A stretch of 8,130 nucleotides of DNA from Planctomycetota bacterium (GTDB lineage: Bacteria; Planctomycetota; UBA1135; JALUZX01), in the NCBI GenBank assembly GCA_027011425.1, contig JALUZX010000474.1:1-8130 (forward strand). Reading direction: 5' to 3'. Shown piece after piece: positions 1-5,516 of the stretch; the first letter of the stretch is position 1, and each line of letters opens with the position of its first letter. The position numbers were made by a program, and so were the translations under genes. The notes under the pieces are model-generated. The model saw nothing but the letters and a program-made list of their open reading frames with translations, was not told where the DNA came from and made no database searches.

Positions 1-859
1 CCTCCCGCCCGGGAAGCCTGAGCCCCCGGGAGAGAATCTCCCCCACCTCCTCCGGCCCGAGAAGAAGGCCGGCCCCAAGGGCCGCGCCCCGGGCCCTGGG
101 ATCGGGAGAAGCCAGGCCGTCGAGCACCAGCACCTTGTCTTCCGGCCGGGCGGATCCGAGGGGCCTGAGCACCTGCAAGGCCAGGAGCCTCTCCTCCAGG
201 GTCCCCTTCCCCGGGCCGGGGCCCAAAAGGCCTTCCAGCCAGGGAACCTGTCCGGGCTGGGGCCTGAGGGCCAGGGCCCGAAGGACGCGGCGGCGGAGGG
301 TTCCCCCTTTTTCGCCGGGCGCCCTGGGGAGGCTGATTTGCCGGGGGGCGAAAACCAGGGTCCTGAGAGCGGCCTGCCGCTCCGCTTCGCCGCGGGCCTG
401 AAGAAAGCCCAGGAGGCGCTCCGGCTCCAGAACTCCCACCAAGCCAAGGCCCAGGAGGGCCTGGGCCCGCACGTCCCGGAAGGGATCTCCCGCCAGGCGC
501 CGCAGGATTCCGGCCCCTTCGGCCCGCCGCCCCAGGTAGTAGGCCAGGGTCCTCCGAACGGGCCAGGAAGGATCCTTGGAGAGAACTTCGGCCATCCCCG
601 CGGGCAGGGGACTCCCCGCCCAGGCCAGCGCTTGAAGGGCTCCCTCCCGGACCCGCCAGTTGGGGTCCTCCAGGGCCCGGGCCAGAAAGGACCGGGCCTC
701 CCCGGCGCGGAAAGCCAGGTAACGCCGGGCCGCCTGGCGGGCCTTCAGGTCCGGCGCGGCCAGGTGGGCTTCCGCCCATGCCAGGGGACGGGCCTTCCAG
801 GTAGGACCTCCCCCGGAAAAGAAGAGAAGCGGAAGGAGAAGAAGCTCAGCCCTGGCCAT
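1..859 (-). CDS. HEAT-repeat protein, putative exported (3' end outside window)
   Basis: Reading leftward from ATG 859-857, the frame is open for 286 codons to the window edge, so the C-terminus is missing. The N-terminus (residues 1-17) is a short hydrophobic leucine/phenylalanine stretch after an Arg, ending in S-G-G-G. It resembles an export signal without a lipobox cysteine. The rest is alpha-helical with HEAT/PBS-lyase-like repeats. The clearest units are at about residues 58-82 (A-L-E-D-P-N-W-R-V-R-E-G-A-L-Q-A-L), 91-113 (D-P-S-W-P-V-R-R-T-L), 118-142 (D-P-F-R-D-V-R-A-Q-A-L) and 245-268 (S-P-D-P-R-A-R-G-A-A-L). Each shows the D-P-x-x-x-V-R-x-x-A-L pattern. Such repeats form protein-binding solenoids, and no catalytic function is visible. 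The start lies 1 nt after the nnrD stop (TGA-C-ATG) with only a weak ribosome site, so translational coupling to nnrD is likely. The partner and process are unknown. Confidence 0.8.
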   Translation of the reverse strand, partial: MARAELLLLPLLFFSGGGPTWKARPLAWAEAHLAAPDLKARQAARRYLAFRAGEARSFLARALEDPNWRVREGALQALAWAGSPLPAGMAEVLSKDPSWPVRRTLAYYLGRRAEGAGILRRLAGDPFRDVRAQALLGLGLVGVLEPERLLGFLQARGEAERQAALRTLVFAPRQISLPRAPGEKGGTLRRRVLRALALRPQPGQVPWLEGLLGPGPGKGTLEERLLALQVLRPLGSARPEDKVLVLDGLASPDPRARGAALGAGLLLGPEEVGEILSRGLRLPGRE

Positions 860-860
860 G

Positions 861-1745
861 TCAGGTCTTTTCGCCGGAGACCCCGGCTCTCTCCAGGAAG
901 GCCCGGGGCAAGTCCTCCAGGAGATCTTCCGCCGTGAGGCTCCAGGGCCCCAGGCGGGCCGCCCCCAGGTCTCCCGCCCGGCCGTGGAGCCAGGCCCCCA
1001 GAACGGCCGCATCGAAGGGTTTCATCCCCTGGGCCAGAAGGGCGGCGACGACGCCCGTGAGCACGTCTCCCGAACCGCCCGTGGCCATGCCCGGGTTTCC
1101 CGTCTCGTTCACATAGACCCGGGTCCCGTCGGTGACGATCGTTCCCGCGCCCTTGAGCAGGCACACCCCCTGGCACCACTGGGCCAGCTTCAGGGCCGTC
1201 CCTTCCCGGTCCTTCTGCACCTCCCTGGAGGTGCAAGAGAGGAGGCGGGCCGCCTCCCCCGGGTGGGGAGTGAGCACCAGGGGGCCCGCGCCTTCGGGCC
1301 TCTTCAAAGGCTCCAAGGCCGCCCCTGCCAGGGCGTTGAGGCCGTCGGCGTCCACCACGGTGGGTACAGTGGTCTCCCGGATCACCCGGGCCATGAATCT
1401 CTCCTGGCCCGGCCCCCTTCCGATGCCCGGCCCCACGGCCAGGGTCCCGGCGGAAGCCGCCTCCTGGAGCACCCTCTGGACATGGGCCTCCTGGAAGAAA
1501 CCCGTTTCCGTCTCCAAGGGAAGGGAAGTGGCGCCCGGAGCGATCACCGCCACCAGGGGCTGGGCAAGCTCCGGGCAGGCCACCTTGCAGAGCCCCGCGC
1601 CCGAGCGAAGGACGGCCCGGGCGCAAAGGCCCGCGGCCCCCGCCATTCCCGGGCTCCCGGCCGCCACGAGAACGGTCCCGAAAGTTCCCTTGTGCCCCTC
1701 CCTGGGCCTGGGAGGAAGGCCGGGAATCACCTGGACGCGCTCCAT
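861..1745 (-). CDS. nnrD: ADP/ATP-dependent NAD(P)H-hydrate dehydratase
   Basis: A 294-aa cytosolic repair enzyme of the ribokinase-like carbohydrate-kinase fold. It dehydrates S-NAD(P)HX, the hydrated, inactive form of NAD(P)H, back to NAD(P)H, coupled to ADP or ATP hydrolysis. Family motifs are in the expected order: K-G-T-F-G (19-23), A-V-G-P-G-I-G-R (103-110), V-D-A-D-G-L-N-A-L (131-139), L-T-P-H-P-G-E-A (158-165), L-L-K-G-A-G-T-I-V (196-204) and the nucleotide-binding G-N-P-G-M-A-T-G-G-S-G-D-V-L-T-G (216-231). The domain stands alone at the usual length of a bare dehydratase; no NnrE epimerase domain is fused or adjacent. The start at 1745 is chosen because AAGGAGG lies 6 nt upstream and the protein begins right at the domain. 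A 36-residue upstream extension is open but looks non-coding. It is first in a two-gene operon with the HEAT-repeat gene. Confidence 0.95.
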   Translation of the reverse strand: MERVQVIPGLPPRPREGHKGTFGTVLVAAGSPGMAGAAGLCARAVLRSGAGLCKVACPELAQPLVAVIAPGATSLPLETETGFFQEAHVQRVLQEAASAGTLAVGPGIGRGPGQERFMARVIRETTVPTVVDADGLNALAGAALEPLKRPEGAGPLVLTPHPGEAARLLSCTSREVQKDREGTALKLAQWCQGVCLLKGAGTIVTDGTRVYVNETGNPGMATGGSGDVLTGVVAALLAQGMKPFDAAVLGAWLHGRAGDLGAARLGPWSLTAEDLLEDLPRAFLERAGVSGEKT

Positions 1746-1788
1746 GAAACCCTCCTTGGGTGGACGGGAAAGGAAACAGTCAGGGGCG

Positions 1789-1818
1789 AGAATAAACCTC
1801 CGGCGAAAGAAGGAGCAA
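1789..1818 (-). promoter_or_regulatory. Weak candidate sigma-70-type promoter for nnrD
   Basis: Read leftward, TTGCTC (1818-1813, -35-like) is followed after 18 nt by TATTCT (1794-1789, -10-like, 4 of 6 consensus bases). It lies 44 nt upstream of the nnrD start. The match is poor and the call is tentative. Confidence 0.25.
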
Positions 1819-1828
1819 CCCGGTCGCC

Positions 1829-1857
1829 TTGACCCTTTGGATCCCCCCGCCAAGAAT
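1829..1857 (+). promoter_or_regulatory. Candidate sigma-70-type promoter for the DUF151 gene
   Basis: TTGACC (1829-1834, 5 of 6 to the -35 consensus) is separated by 17 nt from AAGAAT (1852-1857, 4 of 6 to the -10). It would start transcription near 1864 and leave a leader of about 13 nt that carries GGAG (1867-1870). This supports the downstream ATG at 1877 as the true start, because the upstream in-frame ATGs fall within the promoter itself. Confidence 0.4.
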
Positions 1858-1876
1858 GCATCCCACGGAGCCGGCC

Positions 1877-2278
1877 ATGATCGAGATGGAAATCAGCAGG
1901 ATCCTGATCTTCGAGGGGAGGGACGGGCAGCTCGTCTTCCTCAAGGAAAAGAACGGCAATCGCACCTTTCCCATCGTGATCGGGATTTTCGAGGCCGTGG
2001 AGATCGACCGGAAGCTCAAGGGCATCCCCACCCCCCGGCCCATGACCCACGACCTCCTGGGGGGGACGATCCGGGCTCTTGGGGCGGAACTCCTGCACGT
2101 AGTTGTGAACGAACTCAAGAACAACACCTTCTACGCCCGACTCGTGCTCCGCCGCCTGGACGGGGCCGTGGTGGAAGTGGACTCCCGGGCCTCCGACGCC
2201 CTGGCCCTCTCCATCCAGTTCCAGGTCCCAGTCCTGGCGAGCGAGCAAGTGGTCGAGGCGGCCACCAAGGGATTTTGA
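1877..2278 (+). CDS. Bifunctional nuclease (BFN/DUF151) domain protein
   Basis: A 133-aa single-domain protein of the DUF151/BFN family. The name comes from plant proteins reported to have RNase and DNase activity; the role of bacterial members is poorly established. Recognisable elements are the N-terminal strand pattern M-I-E-M-E-I-S-R-I, F-P-I-V-I-G (31-36) followed by E-A-V-E-I (39-43), R-P-M-T-H-D-L-L (54-61), N-N-T-F-Y-A-R-L (82-89) and the signature V-D-S-R-A-S-D-A-L-A-L (101-111), then V-P-V-L. The UvrB/C-like C-terminal domain of some longer members is absent. The start at 1877 is preferred over in-frame ATGs at 1829 and 1856: GGAG lies 6 nt before it, the family begins there, and a promoter-like sequence occupies 1829-1857. 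The stop is 13 nt before tRNA-Ser(UGA), so the tRNA may share this transcript. Confidence 0.9.
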   Translation: MIEMEISRILIFEGRDGQLVFLKEKNGNRTFPIVIGIFEAVEIDRKLKGIPTPRPMTHDLLGGTIRALGAELLHVVVNELKNNTFYARLVLRRLDGAVVEVDSRASDALALSIQFQVPVLASEQVVEAATKGF

Positions 2279-2291
2279 CATGCTCACGAGC

Positions 2292-2379
2292 GGAGGGATG
2301 GCCGAGCGGCCGAAGGCGGCGGTCTTGAAAACCGCTGACCCGAAAGGGTCCGGGGGTTCGAATCCCTCTCCCTCCGCCA
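2292..2379 (+). tRNA. tRNA-Ser(UGA)
   Basis: An 88-nt class II tRNA. The acceptor GGAGGGA (2292-2298) pairs with TCCCTCC (2369-2375), followed by discriminator G and an encoded CCA (2377-2379). The anticodon stem GCGGT/ACCGC (2319-2323/2331-2335) encloses loop CTTGAAA, giving anticodon TGA at 2326-2328. The variable arm is long, as expected for serine, and the T loop is GTTCGAATC. It reads UCA and, by wobble, other UCN codons. Confidence 0.97.
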
Positions 2380-2402
2380 GACCTCTCGAGGGAGGGGATG
2401 GT

Positions 2403-2430
2403 TTGCCCCGCCGGGGGGGAAGGCTAGAAT
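2403..2430 (+). promoter_or_regulatory. Candidate promoter of tRNA-Ser(GCU)
   Basis: TTGCCC (2403-2408, 4 of 6 to -35), a 16-nt spacer, then TAGAAT (2425-2430, 5 of 6 to -10). The predicted start near 2437 is about 19 nt before the mature tRNA 5' end at 2456. The spacer contains a GC-rich dyad (CCCC-GCC-GGGG), which could alternatively end the upstream tRNA transcript, although it has no T-run. Confidence 0.45.
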
Positions 2431-2455
2431 GCCCCCCTCGCGAAAACCCCAGCGC

Positions 2456-2549
2456 GGAGAGGTGGCCGAGCGGCCGAAGGCGGCAGATTGCTAATCTGCT
2501 GAGGGGCTATCCTGCTCCTCCCCGGGTTCGAATCCCGGCCTCTCCGCCA
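2456..2549 (+). tRNA. tRNA-Ser(GCU)
   Basis: A 94-nt class II tRNA. The acceptor GGAGAGG (2456-2462) pairs with CCTCTCC (2539-2545), followed by discriminator G and an encoded CCA (2547-2549). The anticodon stem GCAGA/TCTGC (2483-2487/2495-2499) holds loop TTGCTAA with anticodon GCT at 2490-2492, which reads AGC/AGU. It has a long variable arm (GAGG...CCTC). Its D-arm region (2463-2484) is identical to that of the neighbouring tRNA-Ser(UGA). A T-rich tract (2550-2560) follows and may aid termination or processing. Confidence 0.97.
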
Positions 2550-2582
2550 TTTTCTTTTCTTTCCTTCTCCGGCTTCCGGGCC

Positions 2583-2993
2583 GTGCCCGTCCTCCTGGGG
2601 CTTCTCCTTTGCCTCTCTCCCTCCTGCAAGGGCCCTACCTGGACGATCGAGAGCAATCCCCCCAAGGCGGAAGTCTTCCTGGACGGGCGGAAGATCGGCG
2701 CCACCCCGGCCCAAGTGGAGGGGGTCTACCCGGGGACCAGGGAACTTCTCCTCACCGCCCCGGGCCGGGAGGCCCGGACCTTCCTCCTGGACGTCCGCCC
2801 CGGCCCTCCGGGCTGGATCTTCCCCCTGGATTTTCCTCTGGACATGGGCCTGGTCCTCTTCTCCTCCCGGGACCGGGTCCTGGACTTGACCCTTCCCTCG
2901 GCCCGTAAGAGGGAAGTCCCCGAACCGGGAAGGGAAGAGATCAAGGCCATGACGGACCGGGCCCTGGAGTTCTCGAGAAAGCGGGTGGACTAG
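2583..2993 (+). CDS. PEGA-domain protein, probable lipoprotein
   Basis: A 136-aa protein from a GTG start, the only usable start after the tRNA in this frame. The N-terminus is hydrophobic (V-L-L-G-L-L-L-C-L) and leads to S-P-S-C with Cys15 as possible lipidation site. The lipobox is imperfect: Ser and Pro occupy the -3 and -2 positions, and no basic residue precedes the hydrophobic core. Residues about 18-70 match a PEGA domain (I-E-S-N-P-P-K-A-E-V-F-L-D-G-R-K-I-G-A-T-P), a small beta module common in surface lipoproteins. A second hydrophobic stretch follows (G-W-I-F-P-L-D-F-P-L-D-M-G-L-V-L-F, 77-93), then a charged helical tail. The likely place is the cell envelope, facing the periplasm or outside. 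The stop is 2 nt before the murD start, so the two are probably translationally coupled. The exact start is uncertain. Confidence 0.72.
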   Translation: MPVLLGLLLCLSPSCKGPTWTIESNPPKAEVFLDGRKIGATPAQVEGVYPGTRELLLTAPGREARTFLLDVRPGPPGWIFPLDFPLDMGLVLFSSRDRVLDLTLPSARKREVPEPGREEIKAMTDRALEFSRKRVD

Positions 2994-2995
2994 AG

Positions 2996-4399
2996 GTGAA
3001 GGGCGGACTTTCCGGCGCGCAGGTTCTGCTTCTGGGCCTGGGAAGATTCGGCGGCGGGGCCGGCGCCCTGCGTTTCCTGGTCCGCCGGGGCGCGAAGGTC
3101 CGGGTCACCGACCAGAGGACGGCGGAACAGCTCGCCCCCACCCTGGAAGCCTCCTCGGACCTGGAGTTCGAGACCGTTCTGGGAGGCCACCCGCCTTCCG
3201 TCCTGGAGAGGATCGACCTGGTCGTGGTGAATCCCGCCGTCCCCCCCTCGGCGCCCATCCGCCGGGAGATCCGGCGTAGAGGAATCCCGGAGACCTCCGA
3301 ACTCGGCCTCTTCCTGGAGAGGTGCCCCGCCCCGGTGACGACGATCTCCGGGACCAACGGCAAGTCCACCACCACGGCCATGACGGCCGCCGTCTTCGAG
3401 GCCGCCCGGTTCCGGACCTTTCTGGGAGGCAACCTGGGAACCTCGCTCCTGCCCGGGCTCGAAGAGATTCGTCCCGCCGACCGGGTCGTCCTGGAGGTGA
3501 GCAGTTTCCAGGCCGACCTCCTCCCGCCGGGCCCCTGGTTCCGGACCCTGCTCTTCACCTACGTGGGGGTGGACCACCTGGACCGCTACGGAACCCCCGC
3601 CGCATACAGGGAATCGAAAAGGCGCATGCTCTCCTTCCTGGCCCCCGGGGGAGCCCTGGTCGTCTCCCGCGAAGACCCCGTCTCGGGTTCCTGGGAGGCC
3701 CCGCCCGGGACCCGGAAGGTCACCTACGGCCGGGATCTTCCGGAACCCGGGCACCTGGGGATGCGGGAGGAAATCCTTGTGAGCGCCCTTTCCGGCAGGG
3801 AGGAATCCATCCTTCCCGCCCGGGAGATCCCCCTCCTCGGCAGGTTCCAGGCCATGAACGCCCTGGCCGCCGCGGGGGCCGGGATCCTGGGAGGGGCGCC
3901 GGCCGGAAGCGCCGCCCGGGCCCTCAGGAAATTCCCGGGCCTGGAGCACCGCCTCCAGCCCCTCGGCAGGATCGGGAAGGTCCTGGTCATCGACAACGGC
4001 GTTTCCACAGCGCCGGAAACGACGGTATCCGCCCTGGAGGCATTGGAGGAGATGGACCCGGCGCCCGGCCCGATCCACCTGGTCTGCGGGGGAAAGAGCA
4101 AGGGCGCCCCCCTGGACGCGCTGGCGGGGGCCGCCGCCGGGAAGACCGCCACGGTCCACCTCTTCGGCAGGGCCGCCCCCGACCTGGCCGCCGCCCTGGG
4201 AAAAAAGATGCCCCTCTGTCGCGCCACCCTATCCAGGACCCTGGAGGAGGCCCTGGAGAAGGCCCTGGCCGCCGCCTTCCCGGAGGGGACCCTGCTCTTC
4301 TCGCCGGCCTTCTCCTCCTTCGACGCCTACCTCAATTACCGCCAGCGCGCCCAGGCCTTCCGGAAATGGGCCCGCTCCCGGGGCCTCAAACCCCTTTGA
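2996..4399 (+). CDS. murD: UDP-N-acetylmuramoyl-L-alanine glutamate ligase (MurD family)
   Basis: A 467-aa Mur ligase that adds glutamate to UDP-MurNAc-L-Ala with ATP in the cytoplasm, as part of peptidoglycan precursor synthesis. The N-terminal Rossmann-like domain has G-L-G-R-F-G-G-G (14-21) and N-P-A-V-P-P (79-84). The central ATPase domain has the P-loop G-T-N-G-K-S-T-T (119-126), G-G-N-L-G (144-148), E-V-S-S-F-Q (167-172), H-L-D-R-Y-G (194-199) and Lys208 or Lys203-region basic residues where the carbamylated lysine is expected. The C-terminal domain has E-H-R-L-Q (317-321), I-D-N-G-V-S-T-A-P-E (332-341), C-G-G-K-S-K-G (364-370) and S-P-A-F-S-S-F-D (436-443). The GTG start at 2996 gives a normal family length. 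It is divergent: the motif usually read N-D-S-K-A-T-N is D-N-G-V-S-T-A here. It lies outside any visible division/cell-wall gene cluster, so a paralogous or variant ligase cannot be excluded. Confidence 0.93.
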   Translation: MKGGLSGAQVLLLGLGRFGGGAGALRFLVRRGAKVRVTDQRTAEQLAPTLEASSDLEFETVLGGHPPSVLERIDLVVVNPAVPPSAPIRREIRRRGIPETSELGLFLERCPAPVTTISGTNGKSTTTAMTAAVFEAARFRTFLGGNLGTSLLPGLEEIRPADRVVLEVSSFQADLLPPGPWFRTLLFTYVGVDHLDRYGTPAAYRESKRRMLSFLAPGGALVVSREDPVSGSWEAPPGTRKVTYGRDLPEPGHLGMREEILVSALSGREESILPAREIPLLGRFQAMNALAAAGAGILGGAPAGSAARALRKFPGLEHRLQPLGRIGKVLVIDNGVSTAPETTVSALEALEEMDPAPGPIHLVCGGKSKGAPLDALAGAAAGKTATVHLFGRAAPDLAAALGKKMPLCRATLSRTLEEALEKALAAAFPEGTLLFSPAFSSFDAYLNYRQRAQAFRKWARSRGLKPL

Positions 4400-4407
4400 C
4401 GGGGGTT
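4389..4407 (+). terminator. Hairpin across the murD stop codon
   Basis: AACCCC (4389-4394) pairs with GGGGTT (4402-4407) around a 7-nt loop that contains the murD stop. No T-run follows on this strand, so it may be a weak or factor-assisted terminator, or a 3'-end stabilising structure. Confidence 0.35.
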
Positions 4408-4414
4408 AGTCACC

Positions 4415-4438
4415 AAAAAAAACCGCCACCCTCCGCGG
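4415..4438 (-). terminator. Candidate intrinsic terminator of the HEPN module
   Basis: Read leftward, CCGC (4438-4435) and GCGG (4426-4423) form a short GC stem with an 8-nt loop. Eight consecutive T follow directly (4422-4415). The stem is short (4 bp), but the uninterrupted T8 tract and its position downstream of the two minus-strand genes support the call. Confidence 0.45.
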
Positions 4439-4496
4439 AATCCGTGGGCCCATGTAGGGCCAGGGAGGAAGAAATTCCCCTTAGGAGGGAGCAAGT

Positions 4497-4916
4497 TCAA
4501 CCCGGATTTTCGCACTCCCCCCGGTAGACATAGACATCGTCCAGGACCGTCCCCCCAACGCCGCACTTGTCGGCGCGGAACCCGGTCTTCCCACCGGCGG
4601 ACCTTACCAGGGAGCAGACGAGGCGGACGATCCGGTCCGAGGGGTCCCGGGCGCTGATATTCTCAAAGGGAATCGTTTCTTCCTCGGGCCCCAGGGACTG
4701 GAGGACTTGGTCGATCATTTCAAAGGCTTTCAAGGGGCCTTCTTCCCAGACCAAGGGGGAAGCCACCACGAATTGCCATCGCCTTTGTTCCTCCTGGAAG
4801 AACCAGAACGCCGCGCAGGCATGGAATTCCGACCGGTCCAGTTCCTCGAGGAACCTTTTTCCCGCCGCGATCATCTTCTCCGTAAGATGGTCGTCTACCA
4901 GAAGCTCTTTACCCAT
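4497..4916 (-). CDS. Conserved protein of unknown function, partner of HEPN protein
   Basis: A 139-aa soluble protein without signal peptide or membrane segment. I do not know a named family. The pattern A-A-F-W-F-F-Q-E-E-Q-R-R-W-Q-F-V-V-A-S-P (35-54), then E-G-P-L-K-A-F (59-65), and the closing G-G-T-V-L-D-D-V-Y-V-Y-R (121-132) resemble recurring, uncharacterised ~130-aa bacterial proteins that I recall seeing beside HEPN genes; this is recollection, not a search result. It lacks the G-S...D-x-D motif of minimal nucleotidyltransferases, so this is not an ordinary MNT/HEPN pair. The start at 4916 is supported by CAGGGG 7 nt upstream. The gene begins inside the 3' end of the HEPN gene, overlapping it by 22 bp in another frame, so co-translation and an interacting product are likely. 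Base composition is less GC-rich than the flanks. Confidence 0.8.
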   Translation of the reverse strand: MGKELLVDDHLTEKMIAAGKRFLEELDRSEFHACAAFWFFQEEQRRWQFVVASPLVWEEGPLKAFEMIDQVLQSLGPEEETIPFENISARDPSDRIVRLVCSLVRSAGGKTGFRADKCGVGGTVLDDVYVYRGECENPG

Positions 4917-5311
4917 GGCAATACCCCTGAAACCGGGTCTGTGACGGCTTCATACAAATCATGAGCGGCTCTCTTTCCCGTCAGGCACACGTAACGGGAA
5001 TCCACTCTCCACTCGATGACGATCTTCCATTTGTGACGAAAAACAGGGTTTTCGCTCAACATACCATTCAATGCTACCTCGAGGCCCGCCACTTTGACAA
5101 GGCTCCCAAGGTCATGCGTATAGCTGTCCATTGCCAGCTTCCGGTCCGGGAAGTCGTTCTCCTTGACCTTTCCCGCGATGCAGGCCTTCAAGGCCGCCTC
5201 CACGGCGTAACCCAGCAAATAATAGGACCCCTGGAAACATCCCCTCTCCAGCAAGACTCGGGCCTCCCGCAACCGGATCTCCACGAGCATCTCCAGGTCT
5301 TTTTTGTTCAT
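4895..5311 (-). CDS. HEPN domain-containing protein
   Basis: A 138-aa helical protein. The core, residues about 4-80, has the HEPN pattern: R-L-R-E-A-R-V-L-L-E-R-G-C-F-Q-G-S-Y-Y-L (13-32) then G-Y-A-V-E-A-A-L-K-A-C-I-A (34-46), D-F-P-D-R (53-57) and Y-T-H-D-L (64-68). The end, K-W...E-W...S-R-Y (94-107) and G-V-L-P-W-V-K (129-135), fits a HEPN subgroup with a conserved tryptophan-rich tail. HEPN proteins are often RNases or the helical partner of nucleotidyltransferases in toxin-antitoxin and defence systems. The canonical R-x4-6-H catalytic motif is not visible (His65, His93 and His117 lack an Arg at that spacing), so RNase activity is doubtful. The start at 5311 begins right at the domain, with GGAG just upstream; a longer start at 5350 is possible. 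It is first in a two-gene unit, with the next gene overlapping its last 22 bp. Confidence 0.85.
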   Translation of the reverse strand: MNKKDLEMLVEIRLREARVLLERGCFQGSYYLLGYAVEAALKACIAGKVKENDFPDRKLAMDSYTHDLGSLVKVAGLEVALNGMLSENPVFRHKWKIVIEWRVDSRYVCLTGKRAAHDLYEAVTDPVSGVLPWVKSFW

Positions 5312-5369
5312 TTTCTCCGGGCCTTTCGCCTTCCCGGCCCAACCACACATTCGCGGCGCGGCATCCAGA

Positions 5370-5395
5370 CTCTTGCAAGAGGACAAAGATTGTCC
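5370..5395. promoter_or_regulatory. Tandem palindromes upstream of the HEPN gene
   Basis: CTCTTGCAAGAG (5370-5381) is a perfect 12-bp palindrome. It shares one base with GGACAA-AGA-TTGTCC (5381-5395), a perfect 6-bp inverted repeat with a 3-nt centre. They sit 58-84 nt upstream of the HEPN start and about 190 nt before the next plus-strand gene. This is operator-like architecture; no convincing -10/-35 pair could be placed with it. Confidence 0.4.
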
Positions 5396-5423
5396 CGGGC
5401 CGAAAGGACCCTCTCCTTTTCCG

Positions 5424-5456
5424 TCCCTGAAGGGAGGTAGGGGTCACCCCTTTTCT
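5424..5456 (+). other. Hairpin cluster in the divergent intergenic region
   Basis: TCCCT-GA-AGGGA (5424-5435) is followed by AGGGG-TCA-CCCCT (5439-5451) and then TTTTCT. The second hairpin with its T-rich tail looks like a small terminator on the plus strand. No gene is seen just upstream in that direction, so it might stop antisense or leader transcripts or be part of a regulatory leader. Confidence 0.3.
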
Positions 5457-5499
5457 ATCAGAGGCCGCGGGGGGAAAATCTCTCGCCAAGGTAGACTCT

Positions 5500-5516
5500 T
5501 CCGGAGGGACTCCGGA
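5500..5516 (+). other. 7-bp GC-rich hairpin
   Basis: TCCGGAG (5500-5506) pairs with CTCCGGA (5510-5516) around a GGA loop, with no T-run after it. It lies 70 nt upstream of the plus-strand gene at 5586. Its function is unknown. Confidence 0.3.

Noticed and set aside
745..1626. Long minus-strand open frame of 293 codons overlapping nnrD
   Set aside because: It is out of frame with nnrD, whose motifs are unmistakable. The product is Gly/Pro/Arg-rich low complexity typical of a GC-rich shadow frame.
2275..2280. Perfect TTGACA (-35 consensus) at the DUF151 stop codon
   Set aside because: The matching -10 would have to lie inside tRNA-Ser(UGA) near 2298-2303, where the sequence does not match, so it cannot drive that tRNA.
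858..2328. Long plus-strand open frames opposite nnrD and through the DUF151 gene
   Set aside because: They are compositional artefacts of high GC and show no domain-like patterns. They conflict with well-supported genes.
2280..2582. Upstream extension of the PEGA frame from an ATG at 2280
   Set aside because: It would translate straight through both tRNA genes. The GTG at 2583 is the first plausible start after the tRNA.
2990..4159. 389-codon minus-strand open frame opposite murD
   Set aside because: Shadow of murD with Gly/Arg/Pro-rich content and no recognisable domain.
4447..4461. GGCCC-ATGTA-GGGCC hairpin between murD and the HEPN module
   Set aside because: Five base pairs only, with no T-run on either side. 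It is not distinguishable from chance in GC-rich DNA.
4481..4488. Strong Shine-Dalgarno-like AGGAGGGA on the plus strand after murD
   Set aside because: No start codon with a sustained open frame follows at a usable distance.
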